The notes beneath the pieces are model-generated. The model saw only the letters and a list, made by a program, of their open reading frames with translations, searched no databases and had not been told where the DNA came from. Shown here in pieces: positions 21,337 through 27,923 of a stretch of DNA of 27,923 nucleotides. Position 1 is the stretch's first letter, and each line of letters opens with the position of its first letter. Origin of the DNA: JAMWCX01 sp964352425 (GTDB lineage Bacteria > Omnitrophota > Gorgyraeia > 2-01-FULL-45-10); the NCBI GenBank assembly GCA_964352425.1, contig CAYGRZ010000020.1, positions 1 to 27,923 of the forward strand. The letters run 5' to 3'. Position numbers and translations under genes: made by a program.

Positions 21337-22401
21337 ATGGCCCATAAGATAAACGATCTGTTGAAGATGATGGTCGAGCGCAGCGCCTCGGATCTTCATC
21401 TGACCGCGGGCTCGGCGATCCAGCTCAGGATAGACGAGAACCTCGAGCCCGTCGACCAGAATATGCTCTCGGCCGAAGATTCAAAAGTGCTGGTCTTCAG
21501 CATGCTCACGGACGCGCAGAGAGAGAAGTTCGAGCGCGAGCTTGAGCTGGACGCGGCGTTCAGCATCGAAGGCCTCGGCCGTTTCAGGTTGAACGTCTTC
21601 AAGCAGAAAGGGTGCGTCGCCGGTTCGGTGCGGCTCATCCCTCATGATATTTGGTCGTTCGAGGAGTGCGGCCTGCCCGCTGATGTGGCGCTCGACCTCT
21701 GCAAGAGGCCAAAGGGGCTCGTCCTCGTGACGGGCGCGACCGGAAGCGGCAAGACCACGAGCCTTGCCTCGATGATAGACTGGATCAACCAGAACAGGAC
21801 GTGCCACATCGTGACGATCGAGGACCCGGTAGAGTTCGTCCACAAGAACAAGAAGGCGATCGTCAACCAGCGCGAGGTCTACAGCGACACCAATTCATTC
21901 ACCGGGGCGCTAAAACACATCCTCAGGCAGGACCCGGACGTCATCCTGATAGGCGAGATGAGGGATCTCGAGACGATCGAGTCGGCGCTCGTGATCGCCG
22001 AGACCGGGCACCTCGTCTTCGCGACACTGCATACCTCGGACTGCGTCCAGACGATCAACAGGATCATCGACGTCTTCCCGGCGCACCAGCAGGAGCAGAT
22101 ACGCACGCAGCTGTCATTCGTCCTTGTCGGGATACTTTCACAGCAGCTGATCCCGAAGATAAAAGGGCCCGGCCGTGTGCTCGCCACAGAGATCATGATG
22201 GTCACGCCTGCGGTCAGGAGCATGATACGCGAATCCAAGATGCACCAGGTCTATTCGGTCATGCAGACCTCGAAAAAGGAAGGCATGAAGACGATGAACC
22301 AGGCGCTGTACGAGCTCTATCACAAAAGACTGATAACGTATGAAGAGGCGTTCGACAGGACGTCGGACCCGGATGACCTTGCGAGGCTTTTCAAAAAATA
22401 A
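21337..22401 (+). CDS. pilT: Type IV pilus retraction ATPase PilT
   Basis: This is a 354-residue hexameric ATPase that powers pilus disassembly. An N-terminal PAS-like domain (MAHKINDLLKMMVERSASDLHL) is followed by Walker A GATGSGKTTS near residue 134, the Asp box in TIEDPVEFVH, Walker B in LIGEMRDLET and the His box in ATLHTSD. The PilT-specific AIRNLIRE-like element reads VRSMIRE near residue 291, which separates it from PilB. The Shine-Dalgarno site aaggag is 8 nt before the ATG. It is the first ATPase gene of the pilus operon. Confidence 0.95.
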   Translation: MAHKINDLLKMMVERSASDLHLTAGSAIQLRIDENLEPVDQNMLSAEDSKVLVFSMLTDAQREKFERELELDAAFSIEGLGRFRLNVFKQKGCVAGSVRLIPHDIWSFEECGLPADVALDLCKRPKGLVLVTGATGSGKTTSLASMIDWINQNRTCHIVTIEDPVEFVHKNKKAIVNQREVYSDTNSFTGALKHILRQDPDVILIGEMRDLETIESALVIAETGHLVFATLHTSDCVQTINRIIDVFPAHQQEQIRTQLSFVLVGILSQQLIPKIKGPGRVLATEIMMVTPAVRSMIRESKMHQVYSVMQTSKKEGMKTMNQALYELYHKRLITYEEAFDRTSDPDDLARLFKK

Positions 22402-22455
22402 CTATGCGCGTCTGCGCTGCGATCGGCGCCAGGCGCCAGGGCACATAAGGAAGAT

Positions 22456-22905
22456 ATGGCAGGCATTAAGAGGATAGTAGCAAAACAGCTCGGCGAACTC
22501 CTGTTGGAGAGGGGCGTTATCAATGAGGAACAGCTCAATAAGGCCCTGAAGGTCCAGAAGGAGCGGGGCGGCCTTATCGGCCAGGTCCTCGTCATGCTCG
22601 GCTACGCGAAAGAGGAGGAGATAGCGCAGGCGCTCACCGTCCAGTACGGCTTTCCGTACCTGCCTCTCGAATGCTACGAGATAAATTCTGAAGCGCTGAA
22701 ACTGATACCCCAGAACGTCTCCGAACAGTATAACCTTATTGCGATCGACAGGATGGGGGACCTGCTTACGATAGCGATGTCGAACCCGCTGAACGTCCAG
22801 GCCGTTGAAGATATTGAGATGATATCCACGTGCAAGGTCCAGGTGTTCGTCAGCACCATGACCGACGTGAACAACGCGATAAAGAAGTATTATTCCAAAA
22901 AATAG
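22456..22905 (+). CDS. Stand-alone MshEN (GspE N-terminal) domain protein
   Basis: This is a 149-residue protein consisting of only the GspE/PilB N-terminal domain, without an ATPase. Two adjacent MshEN-type motifs can be seen: QLGELLLERGVINEEQL followed by NKALKVQ (about residues 11-34), then LIGQVLVMLGYAKEEEI with AQALTVQ after KERGG. This is the family's RLGxxLxxxG...LxxxLxxQ layout, with Q in place of the first R. Such domains in PilB/MshE bind c-di-GMP. The rest (YNLIAIDRMGDLLTIAMSNPLNVQAVEDI) matches the second half of the N-domain in the two downstream PilB proteins. It may be a trans-acting regulator of pilus ATPases. The Shine-Dalgarno site aagga precedes the ATG. Confidence 0.8.
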   Translation: MAGIKRIVAKQLGELLLERGVINEEQLNKALKVQKERGGLIGQVLVMLGYAKEEEIAQALTVQYGFPYLPLECYEINSEALKLIPQNVSEQYNLIAIDRMGDLLTIAMSNPLNVQAVEDIEMISTCKVQVFVSTMTDVNNAIKKYYSKK

Positions 22906-22919
22906 CAGCCGAAAGACAG

Positions 22920-24656
22920 ATGGTCCCCGGCCTGAAAGAGAAACTGACAAAGATCCTTCTCGATAAGAACCTCATCAAGGAGGATGATCTTCAGAAGGCC
23001 CTCGCCGCCCAGCGCGAAAAAGGCGGAAGCCTGAGCGACATGCTCGTCACTATGGGCTTCATATCGAAGAATGACCTCGTCATAGTCTTAAGCGAGCAGC
23101 TCGGCATACCGCCGATCAACCTGGCCCGCTACAAGATAGACCCCTCGGTCCTTAAGCTCATCCCGAAAAGAATAGCGCGCCAGTACATGATCATGCCCGT
23201 GTCGAAGATGGGCGATACGCTGACGATCGCGATAGCAGACCCTCTCAATATATTCGCGATAGACGAGATCAAGACGCTGACGGGGTTCAAGATCATCCCG
23301 ATCATAACGACTGAGAAGGATGTGCGGGAAGCGCTCGGCCGGTATTATGAAGAGGACGGCCACGCGACGATCGAGAAGATCGTCGACGACATGAAGGCGG
23401 GCGGGGGCGGCATAAAGCTCATTGAATCGGCGGGCGAGGAAGGCGGGGAAGGGGCCGATCTGGCGAAGATAGCGCTGGAAGCGCCGGTCGTGAAGATAAC
23501 GAACATGCTGCTGGCCGAAGCGGTCAACTTAAGGGCAAGCGACATATTGGTAGAGCCTCTCGAGAGCGAGGTGCGCGTGCGGTACAGGGTCGACGGCATT
23601 CTGCACGAAGGCAGGCGCCCCCCGAAGGTCCTGCACAACGCGATCGTATCGAGGCTGAAGGTAATGTCGGACCTGGATATCGCCGAAAGGAGGCTGCCGC
23701 AGGACGGAAGGTTCAAGGTGAAGCTGCACGGCCGCGAGATCGATTTCAGGATATCGGTGCTGCCGTCCATCATGGGCGAGAAGGTGGCGTGCAGGATACT
23801 GGATAAGGCGCAGGCGACGCTCGATATAGCGAAGCTTGGGTTCGATGAGAAATCCCTGACCGATATCAGGACTGCGGCGTCGAAACCGCACGGCATGATA
23901 CTGATCTGCGGCCCGACCGGATGCGGAAAGACGACGACGCTCTACTCGATCCTCGAACATGTCAACAAGCCGGAAAAGAACATCGTCACCGTCGAGGACC
24001 CGATAGAGTACCTGATAGAAGGCATCAACCAGGTCACGTCAAAGCCGGATATCGGGCTCACGTTCGCCTCGGCGCTGCGCTCGATCCTGCGGCAGGACCC
24101 GAACATCATCATGATAGGTGAGATAAGGGATTTCGAAACGGTCGATGTCGGGATAAAAGCGGCGCTGACCGGTCACCTCGTATTGAGCACGCTGCACACG
24201 ACGACAGCGACCGGCTCGATCATCAGGCTCGTCAACATGGGCGTCGAGCCGTTCCTGATCACGTCATCGGTGATACTGGTCGGCGCGCAGCGGCTCGTCA
24301 GGAAGATATGCCAGGGCTGCAAGGAACAGTATGAGATCGACGGGGAGGCGGCGGCAAAATTGAGCATACCGGCGGCGAAGGGTAAGGTGATGTTGTGGCG
24401 CGGTAAGGGATGCCCGGCTTGCCTGGGGAGCGGGTTCAAGGGAAGGATCGCTCTGATAGAGGCGCTGACGCTCACGCCGACGATCAAAGAGCTGATATTG
24501 CAGAGCGCGCAGGAGTACAAGCTCAGGGAACAGGCGCGGCGCGAAGGCATGCGGACGCTCAGGGAGAACGGCGTGCGGCTCGCCCTCGACGGCGTCACGA
24601 CGATGGATGAGGTCGTGCGCGTTACCGTCGGCGACCAGGACCTGGATACGGTGTAG
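22920..24656 (+). CDS. pilB: PilB/GspE-type ATPase 1, divergent His box
   Basis: This is a 578-residue ATPase of the pilus extension (PilB/GspE) type. An MshEN-like N-domain (about 1-155) is followed by a Glu/Gly-rich linker and the RecA-like core: Walker A GPTGCGKTTT, Asp box in VEDPIEYLIEG, Walker B IIMIGEIRDFET, and zinc site CQGC ... GCPAC. Differences from the next gene: SDILVEP instead of SDIHIEP, and STLHTTTATGS instead of STLHTNDAAGA in the His box. The first MshEN motif (KLTKILLDKNLI) lacks the usual R and both G residues. The ATG at 22920 is 14 nt after the previous stop. It is likely a specialised paralogue beside PilB 2. Confidence 0.9.
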   Translation: MVPGLKEKLTKILLDKNLIKEDDLQKALAAQREKGGSLSDMLVTMGFISKNDLVIVLSEQLGIPPINLARYKIDPSVLKLIPKRIARQYMIMPVSKMGDTLTIAIADPLNIFAIDEIKTLTGFKIIPIITTEKDVREALGRYYEEDGHATIEKIVDDMKAGGGGIKLIESAGEEGGEGADLAKIALEAPVVKITNMLLAEAVNLRASDILVEPLESEVRVRYRVDGILHEGRRPPKVLHNAIVSRLKVMSDLDIAERRLPQDGRFKVKLHGREIDFRISVLPSIMGEKVACRILDKAQATLDIAKLGFDEKSLTDIRTAASKPHGMILICGPTGCGKTTTLYSILEHVNKPEKNIVTVEDPIEYLIEGINQVTSKPDIGLTFASALRSILRQDPNIIMIGEIRDFETVDVGIKAALTGHLVLSTLHTTTATGSIIRLVNMGVEPFLITSSVILVGAQRLVRKICQGCKEQYEIDGEAAAKLSIPAAKGKVMLWRGKGCPACLGSGFKGRIALIEALTLTPTIKELILQSAQEYKLREQARREGMRTLRENGVRLALDGVTTMDEVVRVTVGDQDLDTV

Positions 24657-24662
24657 GTAATC

Positions 24663-26387
24663 ATGGAATCGTTCAGAGATAAGCTGATAGACATACTGAT
24701 ACACGGCAAGCTGATCACCAGGCAGCAGCTGGACGCCGCGCTCGAGATGCAGAAGAAGATCGGCGGCAGCCTCGGCAAAATACTGGTGTGGCAGGGGCAT
24801 ATCTCACAGAAGGACCTGATGGTGGTGATGAGCCGGCAGCTCAACATCCCGCCGATAGACCTCTCGAAATACAAGATAGACAAGTCCGTCGTCGCGCTGG
24901 TGCCCGAAAAGGTCGTCAAGCAATACGCGATCATGCCGATATCGAAGATCGGCAATGTCCTCACCATAGCGATGGCCGACCCGCTCAACATATTCGCGAT
25001 CGACGATATCAAGACGCTTACCAGCTACCAGATCCAGCCGATCATAGCGACGGAGAGCGATATCAAAGAGGCTCTATCGCACTACTACGGCATGGAAACA
25101 CAGGATATCACCGAGATGCTGGGCGAGGCGGGCCCGTCGGATGACCTGCAGGTGGAAAAAGATGATGAAGATGAGAAGATAGACGTCAGCGAGGTCGTTG
25201 AGGAGTCGAAGAAGGCCCCGATAGTCAAGGTCGTCAACCTGATCCTGAACGAGGCGATGAAACGGCGCGCCAGCGACATCCATATAGAGCCGCGCGAAAA
25301 GGTGCTCAAGGTCCGGTACAGGGTCGACGGCAATCTCCAGGAAGCGCTGACGCTGCCGAAGAAGAACCAGAACGCGATCATCGCGAGGCTGAAGATAATG
25401 TCGAAGCTTGACATCACCGAGACGAGGGTTCCGCAGGATGGGCGTTTCAAGATAAATTTTGAGGGCAAGGAGATCGATTTCCGCGTCTCGATCCTGCCTA
25501 TAACGTTCGGCGGCAAGATAGTCTTAAGGGCGCTTGATAAATCGAGCCTCTCGATCGGGCTGGACAGGCTCGGGTTCCTGCCGAAGCCTCTGGCCACGTT
25601 CAAGGCGGCGATGGCAAGGCCGTACGGGATGATACTGGTCACCGGCCCGACGGGAAGCGGCAAGTCGACGACGCTCTATTCGATCATAACCCAGATCAAT
25701 ACGCCCGAGCGGAATATCATAACCCTTGAGGACCCCGTCGAATACGAGGTCGCCGGCATCACGCAGATACAGGCAAAGGCGGAGATCGGGCTCACGTTCT
25801 CGTCGGGCCTCAAATCGGTCCTTCGGCAGAGCCCGGACATCGTGATGATCGGCGAGATCAGGGATGCCGAGACGGCCGATATCGCGATCAAGGCCTCACT
25901 GACGGGGCAGCTCATCCTGAGCACGCTCCATACCAACGACGCGGCCGGCGCGATCACGAGGCTCATCGACATGGGCGTCGAGCCGTTCCTCGTGGCATCG
26001 AGCCTCGTCCTTGCGTCCGCGCAGAGGCTGATGCGCACCATATGCTCGTACTGCAAGGAGGAGGTCGATATCCCGGCCAATGTGCTGGCGAGGGTGGGGA
26101 TAAAGCCCGCAGAGCTTGAGAAGAAGGGCGCGAAGAATTTCTTCGCGGGCAAGGGATGTCCCCGGTGCAGCAAGACCGGCTATCACGGCAGGTTCGGGAT
26201 CCTCGAGGCGCTGCTGATCGATGATACCATCAGGGATATGATCATGAAGAAGGTCTCGAGCGATGAGATCAAGGCATACGGCATCAAGCAGCAGGGCATG
26301 CTCACGCTGCGGGACAACGCTGTGGAGAATCTTATGAACGGCGTAACGACGCTCGAAGAAGTGATGAGGGTTACTTCGGAGGATTGA
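24663..26387 (+). CDS. pilB: PilB/GspE-type ATPase 2, canonical motifs
   Basis: This is a 574-residue ATPase that drives pilin polymerisation. The MshEN-like N-domain (about 1-150) is followed by an acidic linker (KDDEDEKIDVSE) and a core with SDIHIEP, Walker A GPTGSGKSTT, Asp box in LEDPVEYEVAG, Walker B IVMIGEIRDAET, canonical His box STLHTNDAAGA, and zinc site CSYC ... GCPRC. All catalytic elements look normal. It starts 6 nt after PilB 1 and its 3' end carries the Shine-Dalgarno site (cggagg) for pilC. Two adjacent PilB genes suggest duplication and specialisation. Confidence 0.95.
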   Translation: MESFRDKLIDILIHGKLITRQQLDAALEMQKKIGGSLGKILVWQGHISQKDLMVVMSRQLNIPPIDLSKYKIDKSVVALVPEKVVKQYAIMPISKIGNVLTIAMADPLNIFAIDDIKTLTSYQIQPIIATESDIKEALSHYYGMETQDITEMLGEAGPSDDLQVEKDDEDEKIDVSEVVEESKKAPIVKVVNLILNEAMKRRASDIHIEPREKVLKVRYRVDGNLQEALTLPKKNQNAIIARLKIMSKLDITETRVPQDGRFKINFEGKEIDFRVSILPITFGGKIVLRALDKSSLSIGLDRLGFLPKPLATFKAAMARPYGMILVTGPTGSGKSTTLYSIITQINTPERNIITLEDPVEYEVAGITQIQAKAEIGLTFSSGLKSVLRQSPDIVMIGEIRDAETADIAIKASLTGQLILSTLHTNDAAGAITRLIDMGVEPFLVASSLVLASAQRLMRTICSYCKEEVDIPANVLARVGIKPAELEKKGAKNFFAGKGCPRCSKTGYHGRFGILEALLIDDTIRDMIMKKVSSDEIKAYGIKQQGMLTLRDNAVENLMNGVTTLEEVMRVTSED

Positions 26388-26388
26388 C

Positions 26389-27606
26389 GTGCCACATTAC
26401 AAGTATGTCGCGAAGAACCGGGAGGGCGGCACCTTGAGCGGCGTCCTTGACGCCAAAGACCGCGCGGGGGCCGTTGACGCTCTCAGGAAAAAGGACCTGA
26501 TCATCATATCGGTCGTCGAAGAGGCGCCGCGGATGGGCTTTTCGCTGCCGTTCCTGGGCGGAGGCAGGAAGGTTAAGCTCGATGACCTCGTCATGTTCTC
26601 CCGGCAGCTCGCGACGATGGTCGACGCCGGCATCACGCTCGTCGCCGCGCTCGACATCCTCGGCGAGCAGATAGAAAACAAGACGTTCGGCGCTATCATA
26701 CTGAGCGTGCGTAACGACGTGGAGACCGGTTCGAGCCTCTCAACGGCGCTCGGCAAACACAAGCGGGTATTCTCGCCGCTCTTCGTCAATATGGTAAGGG
26801 CGGGCGAGTCGAGCGGCATGCTCGACGACATCCTTGACCGCCTCTCCGAGTACCTGGAAAAGACCAGCTCCCTGCAGAAGAAGGTGCAGTCGGCGCTGGT
26901 CTATCCGGCGATCGTGAGCGGTATGGCGCTCGGCATAACGCTGCTGATGCTGCTGAAGGTAGTGCCGATATTCAAAAACATATTCGAAGGCTTCGGCGCG
27001 AAACTTCCCGGGCCCACGATGGTCCTGATAACCATAAGCGACGCGCTGCAAAAATATTTTATACTGCTGGCGATTGCCGGCGCCGGCATAGGGTTCGCGC
27101 TGATGAGGTACATACATACGGACAAGGGGAGGATGCAGCTTGACGGGTTGATGCTCAAGCTTCCCGTGTTCGGCATACTGATGAAGAAGGTTGCCATCAG
27201 CAAATTCACGAGGACGCTTTCGACGCTGATCAAGTCCGGCGTGCCGATACTCTCCGCGCTTGAGATCGTGGGCAAGACTTCAGGCAATAAGGTGGTCGAG
27301 ATGGCCATCGAGAACGTCAGGGCCAATGTCCGTGAGGGCGAGAACATCGCTGAGCCGCTGGCGCGATCGAGGATATTTCCACCGATGGTGACCAGCATGG
27401 TTTCGGTGGGGGAGCAGGCCGGAGAACTGGAGAAGATGCTCTCAAAGATAGCCGACTTCTACGATGAGCAGGTCGATACGGCCGTTGGGTCGCTGACGAG
27501 CATGCTGGAACCGCTTATCATAGCGTTCCTGGGAATAGTCATAGGGTCTATAGTCATCGCGATGTTCCTGCCCATATTCAAGCTGACCACCGTGGTCGGG
27601 GTGTAG
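26389..27606 (+). CDS. pilC: Type IV pilus inner-membrane platform protein PilC (GspF)
   Basis: This is a 405-residue integral membrane protein. It starts with the short PilC N-segment (YKYVAKNREGGTLSGVLDA), then two copies of the T2SSF domain: first around FSRQLATMVDAGITLVAALDIL (about 68-190) and second around FTRTLSTLIKSGVPILSALEIVG (about 273-400). Three membrane helices lie near 170-190, 215-240 and at the C-terminus (PLIIAFLGIVIGSIVIAMFLPIF). It links PilB/PilT to the growing pilus. The GTG start at 26389 has cggagg inside the pilB end, so translation is coupled. Confidence 0.95.
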   Translation: MPHYKYVAKNREGGTLSGVLDAKDRAGAVDALRKKDLIIISVVEEAPRMGFSLPFLGGGRKVKLDDLVMFSRQLATMVDAGITLVAALDILGEQIENKTFGAIILSVRNDVETGSSLSTALGKHKRVFSPLFVNMVRAGESSGMLDDILDRLSEYLEKTSSLQKKVQSALVYPAIVSGMALGITLLMLLKVVPIFKNIFEGFGAKLPGPTMVLITISDALQKYFILLAIAGAGIGFALMRYIHTDKGRMQLDGLMLKLPVFGILMKKVAISKFTRTLSTLIKSGVPILSALEIVGKTSGNKVVEMAIENVRANVREGENIAEPLARSRIFPPMVTSMVSVGEQAGELEKMLSKIADFYDEQVDTAVGSLTSMLEPLIIAFLGIVIGSIVIAMFLPIFKLTTVVGV

Positions 27607-27625
27607 TTTTTGCAGGTCCCGTGGC

Positions 27626-27654
27626 TTGACAATCCGGCTTTCATAGCGTATACT
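27626..27654 (+). promoter_or_regulatory. Strong promoter in front of the prepilin gene
   Basis: TTGACA (27626-27631), a 17-nt spacer and TATACT (27649-27654). The predicted +1 near 27661 lies about 197 nt before the prepilin ATG, leaving a long untranslated leader. A long open frame at 27610-27852 begins upstream of this +1 and does not look coding. Confidence 0.8.
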
Positions 27655-27724
27655 TGGTGTGTAAGGTCGAGATGGGGATGGTCGGGTTACGCTGCTATCA
27701 TACATAACGGGATCGTAGAGGCGC

Positions 27725-27792
27725 TCTCCATAAGACCGCGGACGCAGTTGTTTGAAAGTACGCGCATGCAAGGGTCTTGTCGGAGATTTTTT
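27725..27792 (+). terminator. Candidate attenuator or sRNA terminator in the pilin leader
   Basis: tctcc (27725-27729) pairs with ggaga (27782-27786), and aagacc (27732-27737) with ggtctt (27773-27778), with a small internal loop. TTTTTT follows at once (27787-27792). It lies between the promoter and the prepilin start, so it may end a small RNA of about 130 nt or control read-through. The loop is long (35 nt), which lowers confidence. Confidence 0.45.
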
Positions 27793-27857
27793 ATGTCCAT
27801 TTCTCCGGTAAGAAGTGAAAAATATACCCAATTCTGGGGGAAGGGAAGGTGATTTAT

Positions 27858-27923
27858 ATGATGATCAGGATGAACAGGAAAGGCTTTACGCTTGTTGAAA
27901 TAATGATTGTTGTCGCAATTATC
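27858..27923 (+). CDS. Type IV prepilin-like protein, 5' part (cut by window end)
   Basis: Only the first 22 codons are present. They read MMIRMNRKGFTLVEIMIVVA, then II: a short basic leader, the prepilin peptidase site (G9 before F10), the conserved E at +5 and the start of the hydrophobic helix. This is a class III/type IV pilin or pseudopilin. aagggaagg lies 8 nt before the first ATG; ATGs at 27861 and 27870 are alternatives. It belongs functionally with the PilT/PilB/PilC genes upstream, but has its own promoter. Confidence 0.9.
   Translation, partial: MMIRMNRKGFTLVEIMIVVAII

Noticed and set aside
22402..22440. Small GC-rich palindromes (ggcgccaggcgcc) between pilT and the MshEN gene
   Set aside because: The stem is only four to five base pairs and no T-run follows, so neither a terminator nor a member of the hairpin family can be supported.
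27610..27852. 80-codon open frame before the prepilin gene
   Set aside because: It starts upstream of the strong promoter at 27626-27654, has no ribosome binding site and crosses the terminator-like hairpin. The region is better read as an untranslated leader.
27661..27857. Pilin leader considered as a c-di-GMP class I riboswitch
   Set aside because: The conserved core and tetraloop-receptor sequences of that class are not visible.

Overview
The window reads as a chromosomal segment of a Gram-negative-type bacterium. Lipoproteins, signal-peptide proteins, OlsB/OlsA-like acyltransferases and a type IV pilus ATPase/platform set are all present. The gene mix (SpoIID-domain protein in a ruvCAB-queH neighbourhood, stacked PilT/MshEN/PilB/PilB/PilC genes, GT-C/TPR membrane protein, many small exported proteins) suits a Candidatus Omnitrophota-like genome. 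That placement is inference; nothing here proves it.

Layout. Positions 1-370 hold the end of an rRNA operon: a complete 5S gene, a terminator, a hairpin repeat, then a second copy of only the 3' half of 5S with its own terminator. Positions 420-9000 are accessory. They contain a PEGA-like lipoprotein, a stand-alone EF-Tu-domain-II-like barrel, several small secreted proteins (two share a C-terminal motif), a chagasin-type protease inhibitor on the minus strand, tiny basic ORFs at a divergent promoter, a DUF3047 protein, an OlsB/OlsA-like pair for ornithine-type lipids, a lipoprotein with YD-like repeats, homospermidine synthase, a polytopic membrane protein and a SemiSWEET. Positions 9000-17700 are housekeeping: an EF-G-like GTPase, YebC, RuvC-RuvA-RuvB, QueH, a SpoIID-domain protein and a TMTC-like membrane/TPR protein. 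Positions 17700-18100 are a non-coding stretch holding a 186-bp nested palindrome and a hairpin repeat. A B12-binding radical SAM protein follows.

From 19818 a strong promoter starts a type IV pilus operon: a HAMP-GAF-GGDEF protein, PilT, a stand-alone MshEN domain, two different PilB-type ATPases and PilC. A second promoter with identical hexamers then precedes a leader with a terminator-like hairpin and the start of a prepilin gene cut by the window end. The genes suggest pilus extension/retraction with c-di-GMP-type input. However, the GGDEF domain has lost several usual substrate- and metal-binding residues.

The most unusual signals are not classical genes. They are families of short dispersed repeats that fill intergenic gaps in the ruvB-queH-spoIID run, where the usual Shine-Dalgarno sites are missing. 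One repeat enters two coding sequences in the same reading frame. Others are a REP-like hairpin with a GAA/GAA internal loop (once placed over the ruvC ribosome binding site), the large nested palindrome, and a divergent promoter pair that appears to start two leaderless messages.
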